In this document: piece after piece, positions 8,389-17,087 of the stretch
How the letters are laid out: each line of letters opens with the position of its first letter
How positions within the stretch are numbered: the stretch's first letter is position 1
Source: Candidatus Accumulibacter phosphatis
Lineage (GTDB): Bacteria; Pseudomonadota; Gammaproteobacteria; Burkholderiales; Rhodocyclaceae
Assembly (NCBI RefSeq): GCF_012939955.1
Contig: NZ_SPMY01000074.1
Location: 1 to 34,160, forward strand
Direction of reading: 5' to 3'
Length of the DNA stretch: 34,160 bases
The notes under the pieces: model-generated
What the model saw: the letters and a program-made list of their open reading frames with translations, nothing else
Databases searched by the model: none
What the model was told of the DNA's origin: nothing
Position numbers and translations under genes: made by a program

Positions 8389-8638
8389 GACTGGGATCCG
8401 GGCACCCCGGTCGTGCTGGCAAATGGCGTCGTTCTGCGAATGGACGTTAGAGCAACCGTCCGACGATCCAGATGTGGTCAAGCTGGCGGAAACCTCGGGC
8501 AGCGGCTTGAAATGGCTCGACATGACGTTGTTTTCGGCCGGCGAAAAGCTTGCGGCGATCGCTTTGAATACAGGCAGTATTTTGGCTGACAGAACGACGG
8601 CCGTTGCGCACGTAACGCGATCGGCGTTGGCCCGCTAG

Positions 8639-8890
8639 CGGCAGATTGTTCGCGGCTGCACGAATTTGGGCGAAATTGACGCCCTGCTGCACCGGGAGGG
8701 GATCTATTCATCCTTTCTCTCCACCTGGCGCAAGAAGCGCGCGGCAATCGAACAGGCCGCATTCGAACCACAGAGGCGCGGACGAAAGGCCGACCCCGCG
8801 CTGGCCGAGGCCCGGCGACTTGATCAGCTCACGCGGGAGAACGACCGCCTGCGTCGCCAACTCGCCCAGGCCCGCAGGCCAGATCGCGGC
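8639..8890 (+). pseudogene. IS3-family transposase OrfA remnant
   Basis: After an in-frame TAG at 8636-8638 the frame reads like the middle of an IS3-type OrfA: CTNLGEIDALLHREGIYSS, a TWRKKR segment, a GRKAD linker and a leucine-zipper-like helix (LTRENDRLRRQLAQA). The helix-turn-helix N-terminus has no start and the zipper breaks off at about 8890, where the AT-richer parDE leader begins. No OrfB or terminal inverted repeats are seen, so this is a dead remnant. The 250 bp before it (8389-8638) hold no gene I recognise. Confidence 0.65.
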
Positions 8891-8964
8891 TTGGTTTTAC
8901 GTTCGATAACCTATTTTATCAATAGTAAAATGCCTGCAAGCTGTTGCTCACGCTCGATCGCCGC

Positions 8965-8983
8965 TGTATTAGTATCTAATACA
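8965..8983. promoter_or_regulatory. Palindromic operator upstream of parDE
   Basis: Perfect dyad TGTATTAG-TAT-CTAATACA lies 26 bp before the parD start, in a locally AT-rich leader. A second dyad ATTTTA-N7-TAAAAT is at 8913-8931. ParD-family ribbon-helix-helix antitoxins repress their own operon at such palindromes, so this is a good autoregulatory site candidate. Confidence 0.6.
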
Positions 8984-9009
8984 CAAAATCAGCCCAGAAA
9001 GGAGCCGTC

Positions 9010-9282
9010 ATGCCGAGAAACACTAGCGTCACCCTGGGTGAACACTTCGAGGGCTTCATCGCCCAGCAGATCGATGCCGGACGCTTCGAGTCCAAGAGCG
9101 AGGTGGTGCGCGCCGCGATGCGGCTGCTCGAAGAGCACGAGCAAAAAGTGAGCGCCTTGCGTCAGGCCCTGATCGAGGGCGAGACGAGCGGCGAACCGGT
9201 GCCCTTCGCGATGGCGTCGATCATCGAGGAGGCACGCCAGGAGGCACGCCAGGAGGCCAAGAGCGGTTCCGTGGATGCTTGA
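9010..9282 (+). CDS. parD: ParD-type antitoxin (ribbon-helix-helix)
   Basis: A 90-aa antitoxin of the type II ParDE system. The first 45 residues form the CopG/ParD ribbon-helix-helix: strand TSVTLGEHF, then helix FIAQQIDAGRFESKSEVVRA and AMRLLEEHE. The C-terminal half is the extended acidic helix that wraps the toxin, ending in an imperfect EARQEARQEA duplication. GGAG at 9001-9004 supports the start. The gene overlaps parE by 8 nt. With ParE bound it is expected to repress the operon at the palindrome 8965-8983. Here it sits at the left edge of the recombinase-bounded island, where it would select for retention. Confidence 0.88.
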   Translation: MPRNTSVTLGEHFEGFIAQQIDAGRFESKSEVVRAAMRLLEEHEQKVSALRQALIEGETSGEPVPFAMASIIEEARQEARQEAKSGSVDA

Positions 9283-9565
9283 ACTGCTTGTTCGTCCGCG
9301 CGCCCGCCGCGACCTCAAGGAGATCTGGCGCTACACCGTTCAGCAATGGGGCGCCGCGCAAGCGGATCAGTATCTGTATGACCTCGACCGAGAGATCCAG
9401 GGGCTTCTGAAGTTTCCCGAGTTGGGAACGCCGTACGATCCTATCCGAGCAGGCTATCGGCGGCTGCAAGTGAAACGTCACCTGGTGTTCTATCGCCGTA
9501 ACGGTCAGCGCCTTGAGATCGTTCGCGTGCTTCACGACGCCATGGATGTCAAAAGCCACCTATGA
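9275..9565 (+). CDS. parE: ParE-type toxin (RelE/ParE fold)
   Basis: A 96-aa toxin. The pattern RPRARRDLKEIWRYT, then QWGAAQADQYLYDL, LLKFPELGTPYDP, GYRRLQVKRHLVFYR and a VLHDAMD ending is that of the ParE branch of the RelE superfamily. ParE toxins characterised so far mostly poison DNA gyrase. It starts inside parD (8-nt overlap), so the toxin is made only with its antitoxin. Unusually, the stop codon overlaps the ATG of the downstream recombinase by 4 nt (ATGA at 9562-9565), placing recombinase translation under the toxin-antitoxin promoter. Confidence 0.88.
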   Translation: MLELLVRPRARRDLKEIWRYTVQQWGAAQADQYLYDLDREIQGLLKFPELGTPYDPIRAGYRRLQVKRHLVFYRRNGQRLEIVRVLHDAMDVKSHL

Positions 9566-10572
9566 CCCGGCGTGATCTTGTCGAAGGATTGGACGACCAC
9601 CCCGTGAGCGACACCAGCCCCCTCCCCGCCCCCCCAGCCGTCGCTTCCCGGCTCCTGACCGCCGAACAGTTCCAGCGCCTGGCCGATGTTCCCCCCGAAA
9701 TCGAATGGTTCGCCAATCTCGGCAACAAGGCCACCCGTCGCGCGTACGAAAACGCCCTCGGGGATTTCATGAAGTTCACCGGCATCGTGAAGCCCGAGGA
9801 ATTTCGCACCGTGACCCGCGGCCACGTCATCGCCTGGCGTGACGACCTGGTGCAGCGCGCCTTGAGCGGCATGACCGTACGGCATCGCCTGGCGGCGCTG
9901 TCGTCGCTGTTCGAGTCCCTGTGCGAAAAGAACGCCGTGACCCACAACCCAGTCAAGGGCGTCAAGCGCCCGCCGGTGGAAAGCTACGAAGGCAAGACCC
10001 CGGCCCTCGGCGACCACCAGGCGCGCAAGCTGCTCGACGCACCCGACGGCGCGTCGCTCAAGGGCAAGCGCGACCGCGCCATCCTGGCCACCCTGCTCTA
10101 TCACGCGCTACGCCGCGAGGAGCTGTGCCGGCTGAAGGTCAAGGACTTCAAGCACGAGCGGCGCGGGGTGCCGCACCTCAAGGTGTTCGGCAAGGGCGGC
10201 AAGATCCGCTATGTCCCGCTGCACCCCGCGGCCAGCGGCTTGATCGGCGACTATCTTGAGGTCGCCGGGCATGGCGCGGACAATACGGACGCACTGTTCC
10301 GGCCCATCCGCAACAACTGCACCGGCACACTGGAAAGAGCGATCACGCCCGACGCAGTTTACAAACTGGTACGGCAATACTCAACGGCGCTGGGTTTCGC
10401 GATCGGGGCGCACGCGTTGCGGGCGACTGCTGCGACCAACGCGCTTGACCACCAAGCCGACATCGCCAAGGTGCAGGAGTGGCTGGGTCACGCCAACATC
10501 GCCACTACGCGCATTTACGATCACCGCAAGACCCGGCCGGAGGACAGTCCGACGTTCAAAGTCGCCTACTAG
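9562..10572 (+). CDS. Tyrosine recombinase/integrase, copy 1
   Basis: A 336-aa site-specific DNA recombinase of the phage integrase/XerCD superfamily. An N-terminal SAM-like core-binding domain (about 45-135) is followed by the catalytic domain with R184 (HALRREEL), K214 (GKGGKIRYVPL), H284 and R287 (HALR), H310 (LGHANIATT) and nucleophile Y319 (TRIYDH). All expected catalytic residues are present. The ATG overlaps the parE stop; GTG 9604 is an alternative start. An IHF-beta-like gene follows after 159 bp. A near-identical copy lies at 23227-24240 in the same orientation. It may catalyse excision or integration of the island, though no att site is evident. Confidence 0.9.
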   Translation: MTRRDLVEGLDDHPVSDTSPLPAPPAVASRLLTAEQFQRLADVPPEIEWFANLGNKATRRAYENALGDFMKFTGIVKPEEFRTVTRGHVIAWRDDLVQRALSGMTVRHRLAALSSLFESLCEKNAVTHNPVKGVKRPPVESYEGKTPALGDHQARKLLDAPDGASLKGKRDRAILATLLYHALRREELCRLKVKDFKHERRGVPHLKVFGKGGKIRYVPLHPAASGLIGDYLEVAGHGADNTDALFRPIRNNCTGTLERAITPDAVYKLVRQYSTALGFAIGAHALRATAATNALDHQADIAKVQEWLGHANIATTRIYDHRKTRPEDSPTFKVAY

Positions 10573-10694
10573 CGAATGCTCGCGTCCTCTATCAGTCACA
10601 AACCGCCACTGGGTTGTTGCTCTGATTTCCGCCGCGACATCCTGCCGACGTGCCTCATCGCGCCGGGGTCGCGCCGGGCGTTGTGTAGTTTGCC

Positions 10695-10708
10695 ACCGCT
10701 CCCGAGCG
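10695..10708. repeat. Short hairpin before the IHF-like gene
   Basis: CCGCTC-CC-GAGCGG lies upstream of a TAAAAT hexamer at 10720-10725 that ends 6 nt before the ATG. Copy 2 keeps the arrangement with one arm mismatch. No ribosome binding site is visible, so a leaderless mRNA is possible. Confidence 0.3.
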
Positions 10709-10731
10709 GAAGTGCCGCGTAAAATTCGCCT

Positions 10732-11016
10732 ATGATCCGCTCCGAACTCATCAACCGACTCGCTGCCCACTTCCCGCAGTTCACAACCAAAGATACTGAA
10801 CTTGCGGTCAAGGCCATTCTTGAAGCGCTGAGCAACACGCTGGTGAAGGGGGACCGCATTGAAATACGCGGTTTCGGAAGCTTCGGGCTCAACTACCGGC
10901 CGCCCCGTACTGGGCGCAACCCAAAAACCGGTGAGGCCGTGCGGGTTCCAGCGAAAGCTGTGCCCCACTTTCAGGCGGGGAAAGAACTGCGTACCAAGGT
11001 CGACTCGGGCAGATAA
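10732..11016 (+). CDS. IHF beta-subunit-like DNA-bending protein
   Basis: A 94-aa member of the HU/IHF family that closely follows the IHF-beta pattern: N-terminal helices beginning [10 protein letters not shown], a dimer core, then [17 protein letters not shown] and the DNA-wrapping arm [12 protein letters not shown], ending [14 protein letters not shown] bends DNA and is an essential host factor in many tyrosine-recombinase intasomes. Here the gene travels with a recombinase in both copies of the module rather than sitting in a housekeeping locus, so it may be a dedicated recombination accessory. It could pair with host IHF-alpha or act as a homodimer. There is no clear Shine-Dalgarno sequence. 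Confidence 0.88.
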   Translation: MIRSELINRLAAHFPQFTTKDTELAVKAILEALSNTLVKGDRIEIRGFGSFGLNYRPPRTGRNPKTGEAVRVPAKAVPHFQAGKELRTKVDSGR

Positions 11017-11465
11017 GCGCTTCTTGATTGCGTTCTGTTCGTGCGCCGGTATGTATACAGCATGTATTACAGAGCGGAGCTGATGATCTCAGATCGGTCA
11101 TCAACCGCCGCTGGGGATTGTTCTGCGTAGCCGACGTTCGTTCAGCTCGATCACTCGGAGGCCGCCATCGGATGCGCCATCACCCGCAGTTAGTCAACTC
11201 GTGGCGATGCGAGATTTATCTTCGTCAGACGTTGTTCGATGATGCCTAACACTTCGCGCAGCCCTTACGCTCGCACCTCGGAAACCCTAATTGCATTGCG
11301 CATACTCGGGTGCTGATCGACAATGCAGGGCCTTAGACTGAATCTACGAGAAAATAGCGAAAAATCAACGGACAAAGAAACTCGAACAGCTCCTCTCCCA
11401 CGCAGCAATCCGTAGAAGCGTTTCCTTAGGGGCAACCACGGCATCCGCCCAGGCTAAATAGAAAG
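11017..11465. other. 450-bp leader region of the defence operon
   Basis: No gene or RNA is recognised. It must hold the promoter of the five-gene operon, but I found no convincing sigma-70 pair. The last 130 bp are AT-richer than the flanks, as expected for a promoter. The helicase start has only a weak purine site (AGAAAG) before ATG 11466. Confidence 0.35.
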
Positions 11466-14400
11466 ATGATTACTCTCGATACCCTCACGCCTGGTCTTGC
11501 GCTCACGGGACTTGAGCCCAGCGGCATTGGAAGCGTCATTGCCGTAGTTCCGATTGCCGACGGTGCGGTGCAAGTCATCTATCGGACGTCCGATGGTGGC
11601 GTCAAAGAGCGCCTGCTCAACCGGGTGGATGAAGCCACCCTGTCGATCGCCACCGTAGAACGGCCTTGGTCATTCGATGGCGATGGCGATGCGTTCAAGC
11701 TCACCGTCGAGGCGAAACGCATTGATCTCGCCTTTCTGTTCGACCCGATGATGGCCGTCCACACCTCAAACGTGGAGCCGCTGCCGCACCAGATCACCGC
11801 TGTTTACGAATCCATGCTGCCGCGTCAGCCGTTGCGCTTTGTGCTGGCGGACGACCCCGGCGCGGGGAAGACCATCATGGCGGGGCTTTATATCCGCGAA
11901 CTCATCATGCGCGCCGACGCCCGGCGTATCGTCATCGTCGCCCCCGGCAGCCTGGTCGATCAGTGGCGCGAGGAAATGTTCGAGAAGTTCGGCCTGGAGT
12001 TCCGTGTCTTTACCAGAGACCTGGAAGCTGCCACGCCAAGTGGCAATCCGTTTGAAGACATTGACCACCTCATCGTTCGCCTAGACCAGATGGCGCGCAA
12101 CGAAGAACTACAAGAGAAGCTCTGCGCTGCGGGATGGGACCTGGTTGTTTTCGATGAGGCGCACAAGCTCGCCGCCCACTTCTTCGGCAACAAGCTGGAG
12201 AAGACGGGCCGCTTCAAGCTGGCCGAGAAGCTCGGAGCGCAAACGCGCCATCTCTTGCTGATGACGGCTACACCGCACAACGGCAAGGAGGAGGACTTCC
12301 AGTTGTTCCTCTCACTGCTCGATTCCGACCGCTTCTATGGGAAATTTCGCGACGGCGTGCACAAGGTCGATTGCTCCGATCTCATCCGTCGCATGGTGAA
12401 GGAGAAACTGGTCAAGTTCGATGGCACCCCGCTGTTCCCTGAGCGCCGCGCATACACGGTCAACTACGAGCTTTCCAAGCTTGAGTCTGCGCTCTACGAA
12501 GCCGTCACAGAGTATGTGAAAACCGAAATGGGCAAGGCTGACCAACTCGACGGCAAACGCAAAGGCTCGGTGGGTTTTGCGCTCACAGCCCTCCAGCGCC
12601 GTCTCGCCTCCAGCCCCGAGGCTATCTTCCAATCGCTCAAGCGCCGCCGCGAACGTCTCGAACGTCGCCTGCGCGAAGAACGAATAGGCATACGCGGCCA
12701 GTCAATCCTCGCCGAAACTCTCGCTGAAGTGCCCGAAGACGACGACGACCTCAACGCCGAGGAGCAGGAGAATCTGGAAGAAACCTTGGTCGATCAGGCC
12801 ACCGCTTCGCGCAGCATCACCGAACTCGAAGGCGAAATCATCATCCTGCAATCCCTCGAACAGCAGGCCAGGGCGCTGGTCGCGTCCGGCAGGGATCGCA
12901 AGTGGGACGAACTCTCGCGCATCCTGCAAAACGAACCGCAGATGCACGATGCCGGCGGGCGGATGCGCAAGATCATCATCTTCAGCGAGCACCGCGACAC
13001 GCTGAACTACCTGCAAGAAAAAAATCGCCGGGGTACTGGGCAGCCATGACGCCATCGTCGTCATTCACGGCGGCGTACACCGCGATGACCGGCGCAAGGC
13101 GCAGGCGCTGTTTCGCTCCGACCCCGACATCCGCGTGCTGGTGGCCACTGATGCCGCCGGTGAAGGCATCAACCTACAAAACGCCAACCTGATGGTGAAC
13201 TACGATTTGCCGTGGAACCCCAACCGCCTCGAACAACGCTTTGGGCGCATCCACCGCATCGGCCAGCAGGAGGTCTGCCATCTCTGGAATCTGGTCGCCA
13301 AGGAAACCCGCGAGGGCGATGTTTTTTTCCGGCTGCTTGAAAAGCTCCAGGTCGTGAGCGAGGCGCTTCATGGCCAAGTCTTCAACGTCCTCGGTGAAGT
13401 CTTTGAAGACAACAGTCTCAAGGACATGCTGTTGGAAGCCATTCGCTACGGCGACCAGCCGGAGGTGCGCGCTCGTCTGAATCAGACCATCGACAACGTT
13501 CTCGACCGCGAGCACCTGATGACCATCCTCAACCGCGACGCGCTGGCTCAGGAAAGTCTCACTCCGGAGCGCCTGTTTGCGGTGAAAGAAGAAATGGAAA
13601 AGGCCGAAGCCCGCCGCCTTCAGCCGTACTTTGTCCGTTCCTTCTTCATGAAAGGCTTCGAGTCGCTGGGCGGCTCGATTTACCCGCGTGAGTCCGAGCG
13701 TTTCGAGATTACCCATGTTCCCGCTGAATTGCGTGAGCGCGACCGCCTCATCACCGGGCGCAATCGGCGCGATCTCGCGCCCGTCCTACGCCGCTACGAG
13801 CGGGTGTGCTTCACCAAGGCCGCCGTGCGCCCGACCGACCGCCCCGGCCTCGCCTTCGCCAGCATGATTCATCCCGGCCACCCGCTGATGCTCGCCCTCA
13901 GCGATGTCCTGCTGGAGCAGCACGCTAATCTGCTGCGTCAGGGCACCTTGCTGGTTGACCCGGCAGACGACGGCGATCAGCTTTCCTTGCTCTTTCTGCT
14001 CACCCACGAAGTGAAGTCCGGCGATGGGCAAGTCATTTCCAAGCGCCTGCAATTTGTTCGCGTCCTGCCCGACGGCAGCGCCACCTTTGCCGGTTGGGCA
14101 CCGCACCTCGACCTCGAACCTCTCGCACCGGCCGACCGCCCGCTCTTGGCTGAAACCATCGCTGCGCCGTGGCTCACCGCCGGGCTGGAAAATCGCGCAC
14201 TCGCGCTCGCCGCCCAGACACTCGTGCCTGAGCACTTCAGCGAAATCGCCGGACGCCGCATCGCCCATGTGGACAAGACCCTCGCCGCCGTCCATGAACG
14301 CCTGACCAAGGAGATCGATTACTGGTCCGACCGCTTCATCAAACTCACCGACGACAAGGCCGCCGGTAAAGACGTGCGGCTCAACCTCGAAAACGTCCGC

Positions 14401-14989
14401 CGCACCCTCAGCAATCTGGAAGCCCGGCTGGAGAGCCGCAAGAAAGAACTCCAGTCCATGCGCCACGTCACCTCCGCCACGCCGGTGGTGCTCAGCGGTG
14501 CGCTGGTCATACCGACGGGCTTGCTCCGCCGCTTGCGTGGCGATGTCCCTGCAGTGGGGGCATTGTTCTCTGCCGACCCGGCAGCCCGCTCGCGCATCGA
14601 ACAACTGGCCATGAACGCCGTGCGCCTCGCCGAAGAAGCCCGTGGTTGCTGCGTCGTGGATGTCTCGGCGCAGAAATGCGGCTGGGACATCACCTCATAC
14701 GCCCCCCGCCCCAGAGGGCCGCCTGTCCGAAGCCCGCCACATCGAAGTCAAAGGCCGCGTCAAAGGCGCAACCACGGTGACGGTGACCAAGAACGAAATC
14801 TTTGAAAGCTGGAACCAGGGCAACAAGTACCACCTCGCCATCGTGATCGTCGGCGAAGGTGACGCCATCGACGGCCCCTACTACGTGCCGCACCCCTTCA
14901 AGGAAGAGCCGGGCTGGGGCGTATCTTCAGTCAACTACGACCTAAAAGCGTTGCTGCTTAGAGCAACCCAATCGGAGAATAGTCTGTGA
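11466..14989 (+). CDS. SNF2-family helicase with DUF3883 domain, two frameshifts
   Basis: A large superfamily 2 DNA translocase of the SNF2/HepA group (COG0553-like), as used by DISARM (DrmD) and type 3 BREX (BrxHII). Motif I is [13 protein letters not shown] (about residue 129), motif II DEAH at 230-233, motif III TATPHNG near 266; the helicase-C half carries [12 protein letters not shown] and [10 protein letters not shown]. The end is DUF3883-like ([24 protein letters not shown]). The frame breaks twice: at an A7 run, 13018-13024 (first part stops at 13049), and at a C6 run, 14702-14707 (second part stops at 14805). Dropping one base at each gives about 1173 continuous residues. The stop overlaps the next start (GTGA). 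It probably moves on foreign DNA; activity depends on whether the frameshifts are real. Confidence 0.85.
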
Positions 14990-16374
14990 AGCTAACCAAA
15001 CTGCGTGTAGACAATTTCCGCTGTTTCGCCGCGCTTGACTTAGAACTGCATTCACAACTCACCGTTCTTGTCGCCGAAAATGGTCAAGGTAAATCGACCT
15101 TGCTGGATGCCGCTCGTATTGCGCTGTGGCCGTTTGTGAGTAGTTTTGATCTGGCGCGAAACGCATTTAACGACCCTGGCAACGCGATAGCAATTGACGA
15201 TGTGCGCCTGGTGAAACTCGACACTGGCGATATGGCTCGACAACTTCCATCTCGCGTTCAGATGACAGGCGATTTTGGCATCGGACAAGAAAGGACCTGG
15301 ATTCGTTATCGCGATAAAGAGGCAAAACTAACCAAAACGAAAGATGACGGCGATACCGGCTTTATGAAGCAATGGGCAGGGGCGATTCAGACACAGATTC
15401 GAGACCCAGCCAAGCCAACGCTTGGTCTCCCTGTATTTGGTTATTACGGTACGGGGCGACTTTGGGCACAAAAACGGCTAACAGAAACCACCAAGGGCCA
15501 GGACGACACACTGAAGACCGATTTCTATGTGCGGACGTTTGCCTATCGCAATTGTCTCGACCCAGCCTCGTCCTATAAGCATTTCAAGGAGTGGTTTACC
15601 TGGGCCTTCGAGAGTTATCGCGAAGCACAAATTAAGCAACTGGAAAATCGTTCGACTAAATCGGATGTGTCTGCCGCGCAAGAGCGCATTCTCGTTGTGC
15701 AGCAAGTCATAGATATTTTTCTGCGCCCAACTACCGGCTGGCATACGCTGGAATACAGTGTGAGCCACGAGAAATCACTCGTTTTGCACCATGACCAGCA
15801 CGGCACCTTGGAAGTGGATCTTCTGAGTGATGGCATTCGCAGCGTCCTGGCGATGGCGGGTGACATTGCGTACCGCTGTATCAAACTCAACCCGCATTTG
15901 GGTGGCAACGCTGCACGCGAAACCCAAGGCGTAGTCATGATCGACGAAGTGGATATGCACTTGCACCCGCGCTGGCAACAAGTCGTTCTTGACCAGTTGC
16001 AGCAGGCATTTCCACTCGTGCAGTTCATCGTCACCACTCACAGCCCGCAAGTGCTGAGCACCGTCAAGCGTGAAAACATTCGCGTGCTGGGACAGGATGC
16101 CAGCGGCGTGGCGATTGCCGAACCGCCGCTTGCCATGACCTACGGCGAACCTAGTGGCGACGTAATGCACAGCGTGATGATGGTAGACCCGCAGCCGCCG
16201 GTCATTGAAAAAGCCGACTTGCAGCGTCTGACTGCATGGGTGGATCAGGGTAACTACCTGAGCGCGGAGGCCAAACAGGTCATGCAAAGCCTCACTGCCG
16301 CGCTGGGAGAACAGCATCCGCAATTGCAGCGACTAAAACGCAGTATTCAACGTCAGGAGGCACTGAAGGGATGA
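14986..16374 (+). CDS. PtuA-like ATPase (Septu-type, SMC/ABC fold)
   Basis: A 462-aa ATPase of the RecF/SMC-like ABC class found in Septu defence as PtuA. The N-terminus is typical ([13 protein letters not shown]), with Walker A ENGQGKST at about residues 31-38, an LSDGIRS signature-like segment near 280, Walker B VVMIDEVDMHLHP with D320/E321, and an H-loop-like TTHSPQVL near 346-353. The start is GTG 14986 with GGAG at 14974-14977, overlapping the helicase stop by 4 nt. Its stop overlaps the HNH gene, so the two are stoichiometrically coupled. In Septu, PtuA forms an ATPase complex that controls the PtuB nuclease. No reverse transcriptase is nearby, so this is not a retron-type arrangement. 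Confidence 0.82.
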   Translation: MKLTKLRVDNFRCFAALDLELHSQLTVLVAENGQGKSTLLDAARIALWPFVSSFDLARNAFNDPGNAIAIDDVRLVKLDTGDMARQLPSRVQMTGDFGIGQERTWIRYRDKEAKLTKTKDDGDTGFMKQWAGAIQTQIRDPAKPTLGLPVFGYYGTGRLWAQKRLTETTKGQDDTLKTDFYVRTFAYRNCLDPASSYKHFKEWFTWAFESYREAQIKQLENRSTKSDVSAAQERILVVQQVIDIFLRPTTGWHTLEYSVSHEKSLVLHHDQHGTLEVDLLSDGIRSVLAMAGDIAYRCIKLNPHLGGNAARETQGVVMIDEVDMHLHPRWQQVVLDQLQQAFPLVQFIVTTHSPQVLSTVKRENIRVLGQDASGVAIAEPPLAMTYGEPSGDVMHSVMMVDPQPPVIEKADLQRLTAWVDQGNYLSAEAKQVMQSLTAALGEQHPQLQRLKRSIQRQEALKG

Positions 16375-17087
16375 GGGCCATTACCAAACAAGGCAATGGC
16401 GGCTATCACCTCAACCAGTCTCACGCCAATCCGCCACAAACCCATACGCAAGCCAGCAGCCGTTGGAGTCGCTTTGGTCACAAACAAGCGGTACTGCAAT
16501 CCCTACTTTCCGAGCAGTACCACCTGTGTTGCTACAGCGAGATTCGTGCCGATCAGGAAGGCTTGGGCTATCACATTGAGCATGTCGAAAACAAAAGCCA
16601 GAACCCATCGCATACTTTCGACTATGCCAACCTCGCCGCGAGTGCGCTGCGTAGCGATGATTTGCCGAATTTGAACAGAGGCGAAGCGTTTGCCGGACAC
16701 GCTACCGGAAAGCAGCAGGCATGCGATACCGCGAGGTTCATATCCTGTCATCAACCGAACTGCGCGCGCTACTTCGCCTATTTGTCCGATGGACGGGTTA
16801 TCCCCAGCCAGAATCTTGATGCCCTTGAGCAAGATCGTGCGCAATACACCATCGACACGCTCAACCTCAACAGCCCCTATTTGCTGACGCGGCGGCGGCA
16901 ATGGTGGAATGAGCTCGATTCGCTTTTCCAAGAACACAAAGCACAAGACTGGAGCCTGCCGCACCTGGCTGCTGTTGATCTTGTCCCTGTCGCCGGTGGC
17001 TTGAGTCGTTTCTTCAGCCTCACTCGCCAATTTTTCGGTCAAGTCGCCGAACAGACCTTACAGCAGTCCGCACCGGAACTCGTATGA
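16371..17087 (+). CDS. PtuB-like HNH endonuclease (TIGR02646-type)
   Basis: A 238-aa predicted nuclease effector. The core matches the TIGR02646/PtuB pattern: CCYSEIR at residues 53-59, [10 protein letters not shown] at 66-75 with H68 and H71, then FDYANLAAS, where Asn and the aromatic residues are conserved. A later C-x4-C pair (SCHQPNC, about 125-131) could bind metal. AGGAGG at 16355-16360 and a 4-nt ATGA overlap with the ATPase stop support the start. PtuB cleaves nucleic acid when released or activated by PtuA. Its position between helicase and methyltransferase genes suggests it supplies the killing or cleavage activity of the combined system. Confidence 0.8.
   Translation: MRAITKQGNGGYHLNQSHANPPQTHTQASSRWSRFGHKQAVLQSLLSEQYHLCCYSEIRADQEGLGYHIEHVENKSQNPSHTFDYANLAASALRSDDLPNLNRGEAFAGHATGKQQACDTARFISCHQPNCARYFAYLSDGRVIPSQNLDALEQDRAQYTIDTLNLNSPYLLTRRRQWWNELDSLFQEHKAQDWSLPHLAAVDLVPVAGGLSRFFSLTRQFFGQVAEQTLQQSAPELV

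Larger units (their letters stand above)
9562..11016 (+). repeat. Recombinase-IHF module, copy 1 of a direct repeat
   Basis: Similarity to 23227-24734 begins at the recombinase ATG and ends exactly at the stop codon of the IHF-like gene; sequences outside are unrelated. The spacer between the genes is conserved in blocks (such as GCGTCCTCTAT and CCGCCGCGACATCCTGCCG), with extra bases in copy 2. The copies bound about 12 kb. Confidence 0.8.

Noticed and set aside
8366-8638. 90-aa frame overlapping the dehydrogenase end
   Set aside because: No start signal or domain; it merely precedes the IS3 remnant in the same frame.
11244-11250. Integron attC-like core GCCTAAC
   Set aside because: A single 7-mer with no matching GTTRRRY partner at suitable spacing; expected by chance.
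14986-17087. Retron with PtuAB effectors
   Set aside because: No reverse transcriptase gene or msr/msd-like repeat is next to the ATPase and HNH genes; they are embedded between helicase and methylase genes.
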